Notes under the pieces: model-generated
The model's input: only the letters and a program-made list of their open reading frames with translations
What the model was told of the DNA's origin: nothing
Databases searched by the model: none
Program-made: the position numbers and the translations under genes
Assembly: GCA_037576195.1 (NCBI GenBank)
Contig: CM075101.1
Location: 34,286,001-34,350,000 of the forward strand
Origin: Phytoseiulus persimilis
Lineage: Eukaryota > Arthropoda > Arachnida > Mesostigmata > Phytoseiidae
DNA length: 64,000 bases
Direction: 5' to 3'
Part shown: in pieces, positions 33,721 to 46,198 of the stretch
Layout of the letters: each line of letters begins with the position of its first letter
Numbering within the stretch: position 1 is the stretch's first letter

Positions 33721-33803
33721 TGATTCTGTTCCGAAGTCTCAACTTGGAGACGAAAAATTGCCTCGACGCTTCTTAGGCCTGATATTCGCCGTTGCAGTTG
33801 GAC

Positions 33804-34437
33804 ATGGAGATCATCATTGGAAGTCATCTGATGAAGGTTGATAGGACGGAGAAACCCGCATCCGAAATATTCGCGGAGAACGACATCGTGCTCCTATATT
33901 TGTCTGCGCATTGGTGTCCACCGTGCCGGTGAGTGATACAGCAGTCGTAAGTCATGGCCTATAACAATCGAAGCCTTCTATATTGTTCCGTGTTCATAAC
34001 TCGCCTGTCTCCGATTCCAGGATATTCACTCCAATACTGACGGACGTATACAATAATTTGAAGAAAGCCGGAAAAAAATTGAAGTGCTTTTCATGTCCTC
34101 TGATAAGACCGAGGAAAAAATGATGGCGTACATGGAGGAGATGCACGGCGACTGGTTCGCTTTCCAGTTCGGGACTCCTCTCAAGAAGTCAGAGTCCTTG
34201 GCATCAAGCAATGCAAAATGGAAACTAAAACTGTTGGAGAATCACGGACTCGATGCTAAGAATATTTTTTCCAGGCAAATCTTCGATTTCTTCGGACTGA
34301 AACAGATTCCATGTGTGATCGTGTTGACCGGTGGCGGCAAAGTCATCTCCACTGATGGCCGTCGTGAGGTCGAGGAGCGTGGCGTCCGCGTTTGGAAGCG
34401 ATGGACTTCTGCGGTCCAACAGGTATCCGACCACTAA
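33804..34437 (+). pseudogene. Nucleoredoxin-like Nrx-A3a (copy 3), frameshifted
   Basis: Exon 1 is 33,804-33,928 with WCPPC; exon 2 is 34,021-34,437. The codon across the intron is now Arg, and the next residue Ile replaces Arg of QRF. An A run of 8 in copies 1, 2 and 4 is 7 here (AGKKIE region), shifting frame after about 60 residues. A separate frame from 34,084 stays open to the end (117 codons). One codon is also lost near ESLASSN. It is the first member of a local tandem pair, 806 bp apart. Confidence 0.75.
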
Positions 34438-34609
34438 CGCCTGATCTGAAAATTGTCTGCCTGCGCTTGTCTATATGCGGAGGAGATCGCGAGACAATCA
34501 GACGAATTGAAGACGAAGACAGTCTGATTCTGTTCCGAAGTCTCAACTTGGAGACGAAAAAATAGCCACGAACGCTTCTTGGGCCTGACATTCGCCGTTG
34601 CAGTTGGAC

Positions 34610-35248
34610 ATGGAGATCTTCATTGGCAGTCATCTGATGAAGGTTGATAGGACGGAGAAACCCGCATCCGAAATATTCGCGGAGAACGACATCGTGCTCC
34701 TATATTTGTCTGCGCATTGGTGTCCATCGTGCCAGTGAGTGATACAGCAGTCGTAAGTCATGGCCTATAACAATCGAAGCCTTCTATATTGTTCCGTGTA
34801 GTTCATAAGTCGCCTGTCTCCGATTCCAGGCTATTCACTCCAATACTGACGGACGTATACAATAATTTGAAGAAAGCCGGAAAAAAATTGAAGTGCTTTT
34901 CATGTCCTTTGATAAGACCGAGGAAAACATGATGGCGTACATGGAGGAGATGCACGGCGACTGGTTCGCTTTCCAGTTCGGGACTCCTCTCAGGAAGTCA
35001 GAGTCCTTGGAATTATCAAGCAATGCCAAATGGAAACTAAAACTGTTGGAGAATCACGGACTCGATGCTAAGAATATTTTTTCCAGGCAAATCTTCGACT
35101 TCTTCGGACTGAAACAGATTCCACTTGTGATCGTGTTGACCGGTGGCGGCAAAGTCATCTCCACTGATGGCCGTCGTGAGGTCGAGAAGCGTGGCGTCCG
35201 CGTTTGGAGGCGATGGACTTCTGCGGCCAACAGCTATCCGACCACTAA
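34610..35248 (+). pseudogene. Nucleoredoxin-like Nrx-A3b (copy 3), frameshifted, CPSC motif
   Basis: Second member of the pair: exon 1 34,610-34,734, exon 2 34,830-35,248. The redox motif is WCPSC. It shares the shortened A run with A3a, so the shift predates the local duplication, and it has a further one-base loss near the C-terminus (RWTSA region). Upstream, the sequence repeats the end of E (agacaatcagacgaattgaag at 33,689 and 34,493), which marks the duplication junction. Confidence 0.75.
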
Positions 35249-35585
35249 CGCCTGATCTGAAAATTGTCTGCCTGCGCTTGTCTATATGCGGAGGAGATCG
35301 CGAGAAACCCGATTCGATTCCCTCGGCGAAAATTGGAAAACTAGAAGAGATGAGCCCATCGACGGAAAACACTGACCTCGAAGAAACGGTCGGAGTGGTT
35401 TTCGAGCCATAACAATTTGAATCTAATCGACAATCGCCGGAATAAACATCAGTACTAGATCAAGAATGTATCGATTCTGCGAATTTCGATGGAACCTGGC
35501 GAATGCATCGATGAAAGTTACATAATGTGTCCATTTTCCCTATGAGAACCCTTGGATGAAGTGTGAAGTCGTGAAGCGAATACTC

Positions 35586-36538
35586 ACAGGATGGCAGTTT
35601 TTGGTCCGGAATTTTTGAGCTCCATATTGTTCCGGCCATAACTTTGTCAATTCTTGGATTCCTTTCGAAAATCCGAAAAGTGATCGATGGAGCATTACGA
35701 AGGGGTCATTCCGATACCCAAGTTTATGGTTTTATTGATCCAAATGATGATTTCGCTCACAAAGTGAATATGACGAGAATCGCGGCCGGGAGATTTTTCC
35801 CCAAGGTTCTCCTCAATGTTAAAGGGAAAGTCCGAATTTCATCGGATCGCATTCGAGGCGCAAAACGGAGCCGGTCCTTCGCCGGAAAACCGATTGAAGA
35901 GAGTCCGTTTCCTCGAAAAATGGCCACCGATCGTATCCACCCCTTTTTCCAGGCCCTCCCATTGTCTAATTTCGTTTTCCTCGCGTTTCCTCTCGTAGCT
36001 CCTCCACGAGATGGAATTGAAGGTATCTTAATGGTGAAAATGACCAAGGAATCGGTGAATCATTCGAATACAGAGCTGCCAGGTCGATCCGACCCCAAAA
36101 TTTCACCCAAAATAGCCCTCATTCAGTTTTCCCCTCGGTCGCCAGAATCACCCTTGACATCAAAGGAATTCTCGACACGATCGGTTGCTATTTTTCGAGG
36201 AAACGAGATAACTTCAATCGGTTTTCTGGCGAATGACCGAATTCCGTTGGCGCGTCGAGTGCGGTCCCCACGAGTCCGATCCGATGAAATTTGACGTTTC
36301 TTCCAAACCTTCTGGGAGGACCTCGGAAAGGAAGCCTCATATTCAGAATCATTCCCTGGCCGTGATCCTCATCATGTCCGATTCCTGATGGCGAAAGTCG
36401 AGCGAGATTCGCGGAATGACTGACTGGGAATCTTATTCCGATCGCTCTTTGATTTTTGAGGTAATTTCAAGAATTGACAAAGTTACGGCTGAAACGAGAT
36501 GGGGCTCGAAAATTCCCGACTCAAAGATGCCACCCTGT
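35586..36538. repeat. Inverted repeat (hairpin), copy 3
   Basis: Arms 35,586-35,935 and about 36,175-36,538. Shorter loop and more substitutions than in the other units, consistent with this stretch belonging to the diverged middle unit. Confidence 0.65.
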
Positions 36539-36754
36539 ATTCCCGCTGTGCAGGTCGAAGTCTACGTGATCGTCGGAACCGACTCATGCTGCCTCTACAT
36601 TCTCCGAACCTAGTTCTTCGCTGATCTGTAGCTTTCACCGATTGCACTCCAACATCACGTTTTCGCACAGCCTCAAGTCTTGATTCCGCTGCACCCGTAT
36701 TTCGGACCAATGGAATCCAACGTAACTTTGTCCGTCATCTTCTGAATGCGCGTT

Positions 36755-36800
36755 TGGCTGCTCCCCTTTCACTTTTAAATCTCTAATAGCGCTCCAATCA
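36755..36800. other. Junction lacking the minisatellite/LINE block (copy 3)
   Basis: Where copies 1 and 4 have about 1.9 kb of minisatellite plus LINE, copy 3 runs from ttttaaatc straight into tctaatagcgctcc. Flanks match the two sides of the block in copies 1 and 4 base for base, apart from a few substitutions. It may be the empty site before the block arrived, or a clean loss. Confidence 0.75.
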
Positions 36801-38207
36801 GACAGACCGAGCGAGCGCAACTCAGCTGTTACATCCACCTTGAGAGTCCCCTGAACAAAACCGTATCTGTTTGCATATTGTTCTTTGCTGAACAATGTGT
36901 TGTTTACAAACTTTGTTCCGCTGAAGTGTTGAACCTTTCCGTGGTACACGAGCGAACGCGTCGCGTTTCGCCGTGACTACAATTGTGGGCGGGGAAACTA
37001 CTCTGTTGAGGGCGGATCCCAAGCCCCTCTGTTCCGCTGAGGGTAGTTCCCGTCTGGCCGACTGGTGCCCTGACCGTAAGAGAATAGAAACGCACATGGT
37101 ACGGAGAAAACACGAGACTCGGAATCGGTTTTTCGGTGTTTTGGGGGTCCACCCCATTTCTATGGTTTCGTTGACCGCCAAACCTTTTGAAAGTCGATCT
37201 GGTCCGGGGGTTAAGGGTCATGTTTTCGCACAAACGCTTGGAAACAGATTTTAGATGATTGATTCGAGAGAGAAGATATCGAGGATGGGAGCCGAGGTTC
37301 CTCCATAATCGAGTCAATGCTTCCCCTCATTTCTCTCGTATCGTTGTCCGCAAAGGCAGGCATACCGAATGGTGACAGAGCAGTTATAATCTCGATCGAA
37401 ATGAAAAAAATCGGGTGACCCTCCCCTCAACTTATGAACGGAGCGTTCAATTGAGCTGAAGTTCGCACCGTGCGCGGATCCCATACTTCCGGATACTGGC
37501 TTCACGGTCAGAGTCCCCTTATTCCATCTTAGGTGACGGAACCACCGGAAGCGGTGGAATGAGTCGAAACCTCGAATGTTCACAATTTGAATTCAAGAAT
37601 CTTGACTCGGAGTACTGTATTCAAGCTAGGCGAAAATCATAGCTCAATCGGACGTGTCAGCCAGGAAGAAGTGCAAAAAGGGGGGTGCGCGCATAACTTC
37701 GTAACAAATGGAAGCAGTGAGACAAGCTAAGGGGCACCGAAAACGGCGTCATGATCCGGTGAATGACACTCGATCAAGGTGTTGATCTCAGCTCAATAGG
37801 ACGCTCCGTCTGAAAGACGTCGAAAACAGGGATACGCGCTTCATTTTGCGTGTATTACATCTCGGCGTCGTCAGTCCTCTTCCTGGATAATCAAAATTCT
37901 GGGGGCCGTGATCAAAATGTGGTCGAGGGCTTCCGAGCGTAGTGATCACGCTGCTGGTCTTGCTTCTGCGCGATCTGATACGAGATTAGTTGATCACACC
38001 GGACGAGTTAAACTGAAAATTATGAAGAACTAAGACTAGTTAATAGTAGCCATATACGAAGACATCCTGTTTGCTTTTCCCCGCTGCGCGAATACTGCCA
38101 GACTACGAATCTTGGAAACCAGCGAAAAACACGATCAAATAGCAGCGTGCTGCAGCGACAGTTCCACCCGCTTTCGGGAGCTCGAAGCAGACTACGCCGT
38201 CCTGGTC

Positions 38208-38498
38208 CTAGCAAACACACAGCATCGTCTTCTTCCCGAGCTTGTTCAGCCTCGCAGGCGATGGACCTGATTCCCCCAGGATGACCCAACCTGCTTTTCG
38301 CGCTAGGTTGCCGCACAACTTCCACTCCTCATCGCTGGGCACGATCAAAAGCAGAAAACTTTCTTTCTGTTGCCGGTAGAGCACTTCTTGGCAATTATTG
38401 GTCGAACGGGTGTTTTTCTGCTCTTCTGTTTCTGCTCTTCGACTACGACGCTGCAGCCATTCTCGAGCCTGTATTTGCTCGTTCCTTACTTCGAACAC
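38208..38498 (-). pseudogene. Remnant F, unrecognised protein (copy 3)
   Basis: A 96-codon open frame: QAREWLQRRSRRAETEEQKN, then YRQQKESFLLL, PSDEEWKL and ARKAGWVILGESG. It differs from copy 1 mainly by a few bases that restore the N-terminal frame. Arg/Glu-rich N-terminal part could be a coiled coil. Function unknown. Confidence 0.35.
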
Positions 38499-39481
38499 TA
38501 GGCGCTAGGAGCTGCTCGCAAGAACTTCAACTCAGTTCACTCTCCATGCGAAGGAAGAAATTTTGCTATACATATTTCGCGCTCGTTACCCCCGTTCGAA
38601 TTTCACGGAATCGGAAGAACCTAGATGTAGCCCTGGTGTGTATTCTCGCAACGATCGAATAAGTTCCCAATAAGTTCTGGGTCGAGCAAGACGTCAACTA
38701 TTCCTCCGAGGAAAGCGTGATCTGTAGACACGCTCATCTTTCCATGTTTCCGGGCTCCCGCTCTGGTAATGAAACGTTGCGATTGCAACCTTGGTGGACC
38801 AGAGATGGAGTTCGTGGAAGTGGCGCCTCCGTCTTCCCCGCCGGCTGTTTCGGGAGTCTATTACGAACATGAATCCCACCCACCAATTCCAATCCCACCT
38901 TAGTGTAAGCCACTGCAGTTCAGGCTCCTCTTTTCGATTCACAGCGTTAATTTTTCAGTATGTGAGTGCAGGGATCCTCTCTGAGTACCCATCTCCGCCG
39001 TCTCATTTCTTGAGAGGTTCACCTCACGTTAAGGAGTGATTCAGGACGAACTTCCCTCCCACCACAGGCTCGCTCCCATCATCAACTTCTGTCCAGATGT
39101 ATGTACGCGTGCATTCTGCTTGTTTTCAAGGCGGAGTGTGAATTCCACGCGGCATCCGAATCTCGAAGTTGATGAAGTTCCTGGGTATGTACATTCACAC
39201 ATTTGTTTTTTCGCTCATCGCGGTTTCCTTATCTCAGTTCGAAATATGCAGAATCAAGACAGCCTTGACCTTGCATGGAAGTTTATTCCAGCGAATGAGG
39301 GCGCATAAGGGGGTCGGACGAGTTCACATTGTTTCGGCTCGGGCGAATCGCGAGCGGGCCCATCGTTTCACATCTCTCAAGTTCCACTCCGGTGAGCATG
39401 AATCGCAGTTTCGCGATCTCTTCCTCCTAGGTGCACGCAGCCAGACGATGATTTGCTCGTGAGCCGATATCAATGGGCGAC

Positions 39482-40100
39482 CTATTGCACGGCAGCAGTC
39501 CATTTTTCCCAAACGCCGACCCCGTGTTCCTCAACATCACGCCGGCCGTCAATGGAAACCACTCTACCGTCACCGCTCAACACTATCAGAGTTGGTATGC
39601 CTCTTATTCCAAAGTGCTCGGAGATGCGGCTGGGAAAAAAGGATTTTCGGTATCAAGCCACTGATTTCTGAACAATTTCGCCCTCTTTGAGACCACGCTT
39701 GATGATTTCAAAGACCCTGACTTTTTGAGGGAAGTCCCGAACTCCGAAGCAAACCAGTCGCCGTGGCTCTCCTTCATGTACGACAGCATATTCTCCTCGC
39801 TCCTGTCAGATGACAGGAAAATCACTTCAATTTTCTTCCCGGCTTTCTTCAAATCGTTGTAAACTTCCGCCAGTCTCGGGGTGAAATTCCTAGAATCAAT
39901 GAAATGCAAATCAGGAACTACCCGGATCGACATGCAACACTCCGATAGCTATCCGGGAGCTGCAGGTCCACTCACCGACACGGTGGACACCAGTGCGCAG
40001 ACAAGTATAAGAGAACAATGTTGTTCTCCGCGAATATTTCAGAAGCGGCTTTCTTCTTCTTGTCAGCTTTGATGAGCTGACTTCCAGTGATGATCTCCAT
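39482..40100 (-). pseudogene. Nucleoredoxin-like Nrx-B (copy 3), one frameshift
   Basis: Exon 1 is 40,100-39,976, the intron 39,975-39,890 and exon 2 39,889-39,482. It is identical to copy 1 in structure, including WCPPC and the shift near ENPFF. The remaining frame is 109 codons from an internal Met. Confidence 0.75.
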
Positions 40101-40158
40101 GTTCAACTGTGAGTGCGAATATCAGCTTTGAGATACGTTCGGAGCGGATTTTTCTGAG

Positions 40159-40476
40159 CTAGTTCGCCACTCTTCGGAGGTGAATCCGAAATCTCAAAAC
40201 AGGATCAGCCTCAGAATATCGCCGCATTGAGGCAAGGAGTGTCCTAATTGTGTCATAAAGATCAAGCGACTCAAACATGTCTACATGAAAGCTGTCCGTG
40301 CGCGGTGTATCATAGAAAAATGAAACCGAGGACCTTAAGAGTTCTTCCGGAAAAGTGGAACAACTGAAGACCTGATGAATGCCGTCGAGAGAGAAATCGG
40401 AAGTGGAAAGAGTTCTCGTTTCGTCATGGATTCTCGAAATCAGAATCGGTTGCTCGTGGATTTCGATCTTCTCCAT
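40159..40476 (-). CDS. E-like open frame upstream of Nrx-B (copy 3)
   Basis: A 105-codon frame starting MEKIEIHEQPILISRIHDET and ending IHLRRVAN. Not recognised. Weak resemblance to family E (IRTLLASMRRYSEADPVL) and the same position relative to the Nrx gene suggest it is the B-cassette member. Copy 1 has a stop inside it and copy 2 several breaks, so an intact function is doubtful; it may be open by chance. Confidence 0.3.
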   Translation of the reverse strand: MEKIEIHEQPILISRIHDETRTLSTSDFSLDGIHQVFSCSTFPEELLRSSVSFFYDTPRTDSFHVDMFESLDLYDTIRTLLASMRRYSEADPVLRFRIHLRRVAN

Positions 40477-40789
40477 CGTTTCGGTCTCGATCCGCTTATA
40501 TTTTGAACGTCCCAGCTATCAGATGATGGAGCAGCAAATGACTGAGATGTGAGAAACCCTCAACGAACTTCAGATGGAAAAGCTGGAACAAAAAAAAACA
40601 GGAACTCAAGGGTTGGGTTTCGACTCGAGGATTCATGCCAAAATGTTCCTATCATGGTCTGCCAAAACTTCCCCGGATTATTCTCCGCACGTATTGTGAG
40701 GAATGCTTTTGGTCCTGAAGAAGGATTGTCAAATCGAACAGCGTCATCTCGGAACGTTCCGAAGGTGACGGGCAACAAAAGACGCATGT

Positions 40790-41379
40790 TTGGACTCAGG
40801 GTACAAACTCGTCCTCGATTCAGCAAGCCTTGAATGCCGTCCTCAGCTCGCCGCTTTGGAACGACTCCTCTCACAGAATCATGCACACAGATGGTCGCAG
40901 AAGCAGGACCTTATTTCTGTAGAATGTCTCTCTGGGTGGCTGCAACACTCCTTCTATTCCTCGAGTTCCCAGAGCGGCTTCTCGGGCCCTCAGCCGCTGT
41001 TTCGTGGGATGACCACCACCGCGGCCACCACTTGTCTCACAGTCAAATTGAAGCCACCTGAAAAGCTGTCCGGAAGATCAGCGCATCATTGAGCGAATTG
41101 ATATCCGGAATTTGCTCCAACGAGAGTGAGCCAACATTCGAGACAAAGAACAAGGATCTCATTTCACCGTCCTCGCTCACATTGAGCTCAACGATCCTTC
41201 TGTCGATGGGATATGCGCTTGAACACGGCTTCTCAGGCATCCCATCATCAGCTACTCGTGTGTCGTCATGGGTGACGAAACCAAATCCCGGTCACATCAT
41301 CCATGATCTCATCCCGTTTTGCGTAGGACTCCAGCGTAACGTTCACTCACATACACGTCATTAGCGCCCTGCTACTGTG
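40790..41379 (-). pseudogene. hnRNP A/B-like RRM gene remnant (copy 3, right cassette)
   Basis: Nearly identical to 10,110-10,700: GFGFVTHDD, RRIVELNVSEDG and the second-RRM end pieces in separate frames. Confidence 0.48.
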
Positions 41380-41789
41380 ATTGCACCCGAGTTCTCAGGA
41401 AAGGGTTGTGGGAGAAATTCGGGTTTAGAAAGCTCAGGGATCGCGAATGCGGAATACCCACGAGACGCTGTCGTCCATCGTAGCGCTTTCCGATTCAGGG
41501 GACTAATACGGTATTCAAGCGCTTGCCGCCATGCTAGAGTCAGAATCGCTGACCTCTTGATACACAGCGACGCGAGCCCCTGAAGTGTCGCCCGAGACTG
41601 CCAGCGGCGAGTGAACTGTGAAACAGAGGTCCTCCGTTTTGTGTGACGGGCTCCTCGCCTATTTTTGGACATACCGCTCTTTGATACTGTGAAAGTTGTA
41701 AGGAAAGACGAGCCATTTCGGTCGTTGGGCAATCTCACGAGATCCGCAAAAACGGCGGAACAGCGAAGAGTCAAGTGGCATATGGATCG
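41377..41789 (+). pseudogene. Family E remnant upstream of Nrx-C (copy 3)
   Basis: Almost the same as copy 1 (IANAEYPRDAVVHR, LDTQRREPLKCR, LFLDIPLFDTVKVV), with two or three substitutions. Confidence 0.4.
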
Positions 41790-42378
41790 GTGCTGCAATA
41801 CTCTGAAAGAGCCAGAAAGATACTAATCTAAGAAGGAAACTTTTCTATCGAAGTTATCTCGTTCCGATGCTCCAAAGCCCTCCGACCGGTTTGATCGAAA
41901 CACGCACCGGTCCTATAAGCGGCACGCGTTGCTGGTCCCGATTGTCGCCATGTGTCAAGTAGTCTAATCTATTCCTTTTCAATATCAGTCGCAAGTCCGA
42001 GGACCATCTTGTCTTACCTCAGAGTTTCGGAAAGATGAGCCAAAGTTCCCACGTCCGCCGGTTTCGCACTAATTTAAGAATCTGGGAACACATCGAGAGG
42101 CAGAGTTATGGGCTTGGTCACGCTGCCTCCCCGATTCCTATTCTGCGACGAGAGCCGCTTCCCAGGTAAGGGCTCCCGGTGATCACAGATCTCGCATATT
42201 GCGAGATCAGGCGGTTGCTGTAGGGATTGGCCCAGCTTCAGATATATATAGAAAGGGTGAAGAGGATCATCCGGGGCACGGAATAGGATGAGAAGATTTT
42301 CCATCTCGACATCTCAAATGAAAAAAAAAAAAGGCTCCGAACGCTGCTCGATGTCGATATTCGTCGTTGCAGCTGGAC

Positions 42379-42747
42379 ATGGAGCTTATCATTGGAAGTC
42401 ACCCGTTCGAGACTAATGGGACGAAAAAAGACGCTTCCGAGATATTCGCGGAGAACGACATCGTTATCTTATACCGTTCTGCGCATTGGTGCGAACCAAG
42501 TCGGTGAGGGCTCCAGCAGCCGTGAGAGCAGCTCGCAACTTCCGAAGCATTCCATAACCGGAACGAGTGGTTTATGATCCGCCTATCATCAATTCCAGGC
42601 GTTTCGCTCCGATACTGAGGGGGTGTACAATGATTTGGAGACAGCTGGAAAGAAAATCAAGGTGCTTTTCCTGTCCTCTGATAGGACCGAGAGAGAAACG
42701 ATAGCGTACATGAGGGAGCTGCACGGCGACTGGTTTGCTTTCGAGTT
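42379..42747 (+). pseudogene. Nucleoredoxin-like Nrx-C (copy 3), truncated
   Basis: Same as copy 1: exon 1 from 42,379 with WCEPS, a one-base loss early in exon 2, and loss of homology after HGDWFAFEF. Confidence 0.7.
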
Positions 42748-42938
42748 CGCAAAACGAGTTCACGTGCTTAGATCGGCTCAACTGAGTCATACGCTCTCTG
42801 CATGCTCCCGCCCTAATTCCCCTCTGATCTCTAGTTTCATCCGATCGCGGTTCAGAAGTACGTTCTCGCGGGACCTCGAGCCATGATTCTCGTTGCTCAA
42901 GTGTTTTGGACGAATCGAGTTCAGAATGACGTTATCCG

Positions 42939-43370
42939 TCATCTCTTGACGCGCATTTCGCTGCGGTCCCGTTTCTTGGACTTTTCGTTCGCGAGTTTCT
43001 GAACCTCCACCGACGCATATTCATCGTCAAGTGACGTTTCGTGAGAGAGCAGGTGATACAACTCCAGAATCATCCTGTCAGTATGTTCGTTGACGTCTCC
43101 AATCGGTATTCTCTGACTGTTGCTGAGGGAGAAACGGTCACGATAAAAGTTCGTCTGGATCCAGGAATCGTATTTCCTGTGTTCCCACAAATAATTTGAA
43201 GTAGGTTACCGAATTCCAAGCATTCTAAGCTGAGTCTTCGATGACGACTCTCGGAACTGCGTTCTCCACAACACAAAGCATTTCTTTGCCGTAATGGTAC
43301 CTCTTGAGCGCACGTGATAAAGACGTATCCATCTAAACTATCGGAACGATTCTAATTCGATAATCGTTAT
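42939..43370 (-). pseudogene. Gene G remnant (copy 3)
   Basis: An 83-codon frame from MWEHRKYDSWIQTNFYRDR to KRDRSEMRVKR, equivalent to the middle and a different C-terminal tail of the copy 2 frame. The tail (EVQKLANEKSKKRDRSEM) may be the original end, since copy 2 has the extra block here. The upstream part is frame-broken. Confidence 0.35.
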
Positions 43371-44154
43371 CCCCTTTTGAACAAGATACACCACTCGCTA
43401 GAGCTTCAAAACGGTTGGAACGAGCTCAGCCGAGCCAGAACCGCGAGGAAAAGGAGGGCGACGCGGTGCAGGAGAAGAGCGCGGGTATCATGAGCAGATT
43501 CGTGCGATTGGGGAACAAGAGGTATTGAATCGAATGAATTGAAAGTCCACGAGCATTCGCTACATCTGATGATGACTTCGCACTGCTACCAGACTTTTCC
43601 CGAGAGGCAGTCAATGGAGAGTGCATGATCGAAATCGCGGCAGATATTTTCGTAGCGTCTCGCGACATCGCATTCCTGGGGAAACCGAACGAAGACTCTT
43701 CCGACAACAAGTCGGCTGCTGAGCCAGAGATCGACGGTGGGGGAGCTCCAGTTTTCCGGAGCTTGGAGGACGCAGGTATTTGGCCCGCGGAAATCTCGCA
43801 TAATCTCAGGTATCCTTCTGGTGCGACAGGGATCGGCCGCCGGTCAACATTTGAGTTGTGATTTCACCGCCTGTGATGTCCGCCCGAGGCAGTCGATGGC
43901 GGGCGGCGAGAGGATGCTCTCCTTGAAGTAGTTTCATCGAATCTCCAACGTCTATTCCGAAACCGGATTTTCTAAATGGAAGTTGAACCCGAGAGTGCGC
44001 GGACAGGAGCGCGGAGGGCGACACAACGAGAATCTTCGGAAGTGGAAAACATTAGAGATCCCTTCCTACCAGCTAGCGACGATTGACAAACTCCACCGAG
44101 CAACCATCGATAGCAGAGCGAGAAAGCGGAAAGAAATAAAGCATCGACATCGTC

Positions 44155-46198
44155 AAAGGGTCTCGGCACTTCCGGCCTTGGGTCGGGGATTCGAATGAGA
44201 TATATTGTGTCGGAAACCCCATCTCAAGAGAACACTTTCTGTCCAGTCGGCGGGCTCCTAGCTGCCTTGTTTTTTTTCATAGCATGAAGCATCTTCTGGA
44301 CCGATGAGAACCGAGCGAGATTTGGGAACCTAAAATGCTCATATCTCCGTTCAGGAGTTCAGAGCTCATGAAGTGGGTTTTGGAAAGCCCGTGAATCCAG
44401 CTTTCCGATGCTCCCTCCAGAGTTTTTCCACGATCAATTTGAATACCTTAAAAATGAACAACTTCAAAGTGAATGTTTCTAGCCCACTTCCTGGAGGTTG
44501 ACCACTTTCTAGTTTGTGTCATATTGCGCTCACTCTCAGTGCGAGCACAGTGCGATAAACAGACAGAAAAAATATTTGGGGGTCAGGGTAAAAAAACTAA
44601 GAAAACTGTCGATGGTCACCCTGAATTCATCGAATTTCATGCATAAGCTCCAGAATATTTGGTGGTGGAAGGCCCCGAGCCAGAGAAGATCATATTCTGA
44701 GCCGTGAAACACACGGAATCAGCCGCCCAGACCACCAAAAGTTTGGTCGGATCGATACCGGAACTACCCGCGCAGACCCCCAAAAGCATGGTCAGATTGG
44801 CCCCGGAATCACCCCTCCGGCTTTTGAGGAGTATGGTCAGACTGGTTCCTGAATCACCCCTCCAGCTTTTAAGAAGTAATGGCCAGATTGGTCTCGGAAT
44901 CACCTCTCCAGTGTTGGGAAGTAATGGTCAGATGGGTTCCGGAATCACCTCTCCAGCTTTCAAAAAGTTTGGTCAGATTTGCCCCGGAATCACCCCTCCG
45001 GCTTTTGGGGAGTATGGTCAGACTGGTTCCTGAATCACCCCTCCAGCTTTTAAAAAGTAATGGTCAGAATGATCTCGGAACCACCCCTCTAGACTTGGAA
45101 AGTAATGGTCAGATTGGTCCCGGAATCACCCTTTCGGCTTTTGAAGAGATCGTTGAATACATGAAACGGCGCAACGGTCTACAGAACACCCTCGGAGCGA
45201 AGGTTGAAGCCGGAGGGCTGGGGACTAGGAACTCACGACTACAACAGATAAAGGCCACCAACCTAACCGACTTCCCGGGCCTGATGCGTGAGGATTTACC
45301 CCTGTTGACTCCAGGTCCGTTCCAACTCAAGCTGGCATGCTCGGCATGATTCCGAGACCAATCTGACCGTACTTTTCCATGCCTGGAAGGGTGATTCCGA
45401 GACCAATCTGACTATTACTCTCCAAGTCTGGAGGGGTTATTCCGGAACCAGTCTGACCATACTTCTCAAAAGCTGGAGGAGTGATTCCAGAACCTGGCTG
45501 ACCATGCTTTTCAAAAGCTGGAGGGGTGATTCCGGGGCAAATATGACCATGCTTTTGGGGGTCTGGGCGGGCAATTCCGGGATCGATCTGACCAAACTTT
45601 TGGGGATCTGGGCGGCTGATTCCGTGTGTTCCACGGCTCAGAATATGATCTTCTCTGGCACAGGTCCTCCCACCATCAAATATCCTGGAGTTTATGCATG
45701 AAATTCGATGAATTCAGGATAACTAACGACAGTTTTTTAGTGTTTCAACCCTGACCCCCCAAATATTTTTTCGATCTGTTTATCGCCTTGCTCGCACTGA
45801 AGGGGAGCGTGATATGACACAAACTAGGAAGTGGTCAACCTCCAGGAAGTGGGTTAGAAACATTCACTTTGGAGTTGGTCATTTTGAAGGTATACAAATT
45901 GATCGTGGAAAAACTCTGAAGGACGCATCGGAAGGCTGGATTCACGAGCTTTCCAAAACCCACTTTATGAGCTCTCCACTCTTTCAGATAAAGGAGATTT
46001 GAGCATTTTAAGCTTCCAAATCTCGCTAGGTTCTCATCGGTCCAGAAGATGTTTCATGCTATAAAAAAAAACCGAAGCAGCTAGGAGCCCGCCGACCGGA
46101 CAGAAAGTGTTCTCTTGGGATGGGGTATGCGACAAATTGTATCTCATTTGAATCCCCGACCCAAGGCCAAAAGTGCCCTGGAACTGCCGAGACCCTTT
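44155..46198. mobile_element. Foldback-type element (copy 3)
   Basis: Same boundaries, arms and core as copy 1 (left arm 44,155-45,143, core 45,144-45,348, right arm 45,349-46,198), at an offset of about 30,680. It is thus a copy made by the unit duplication, not a fresh insertion. Confidence 0.75.
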
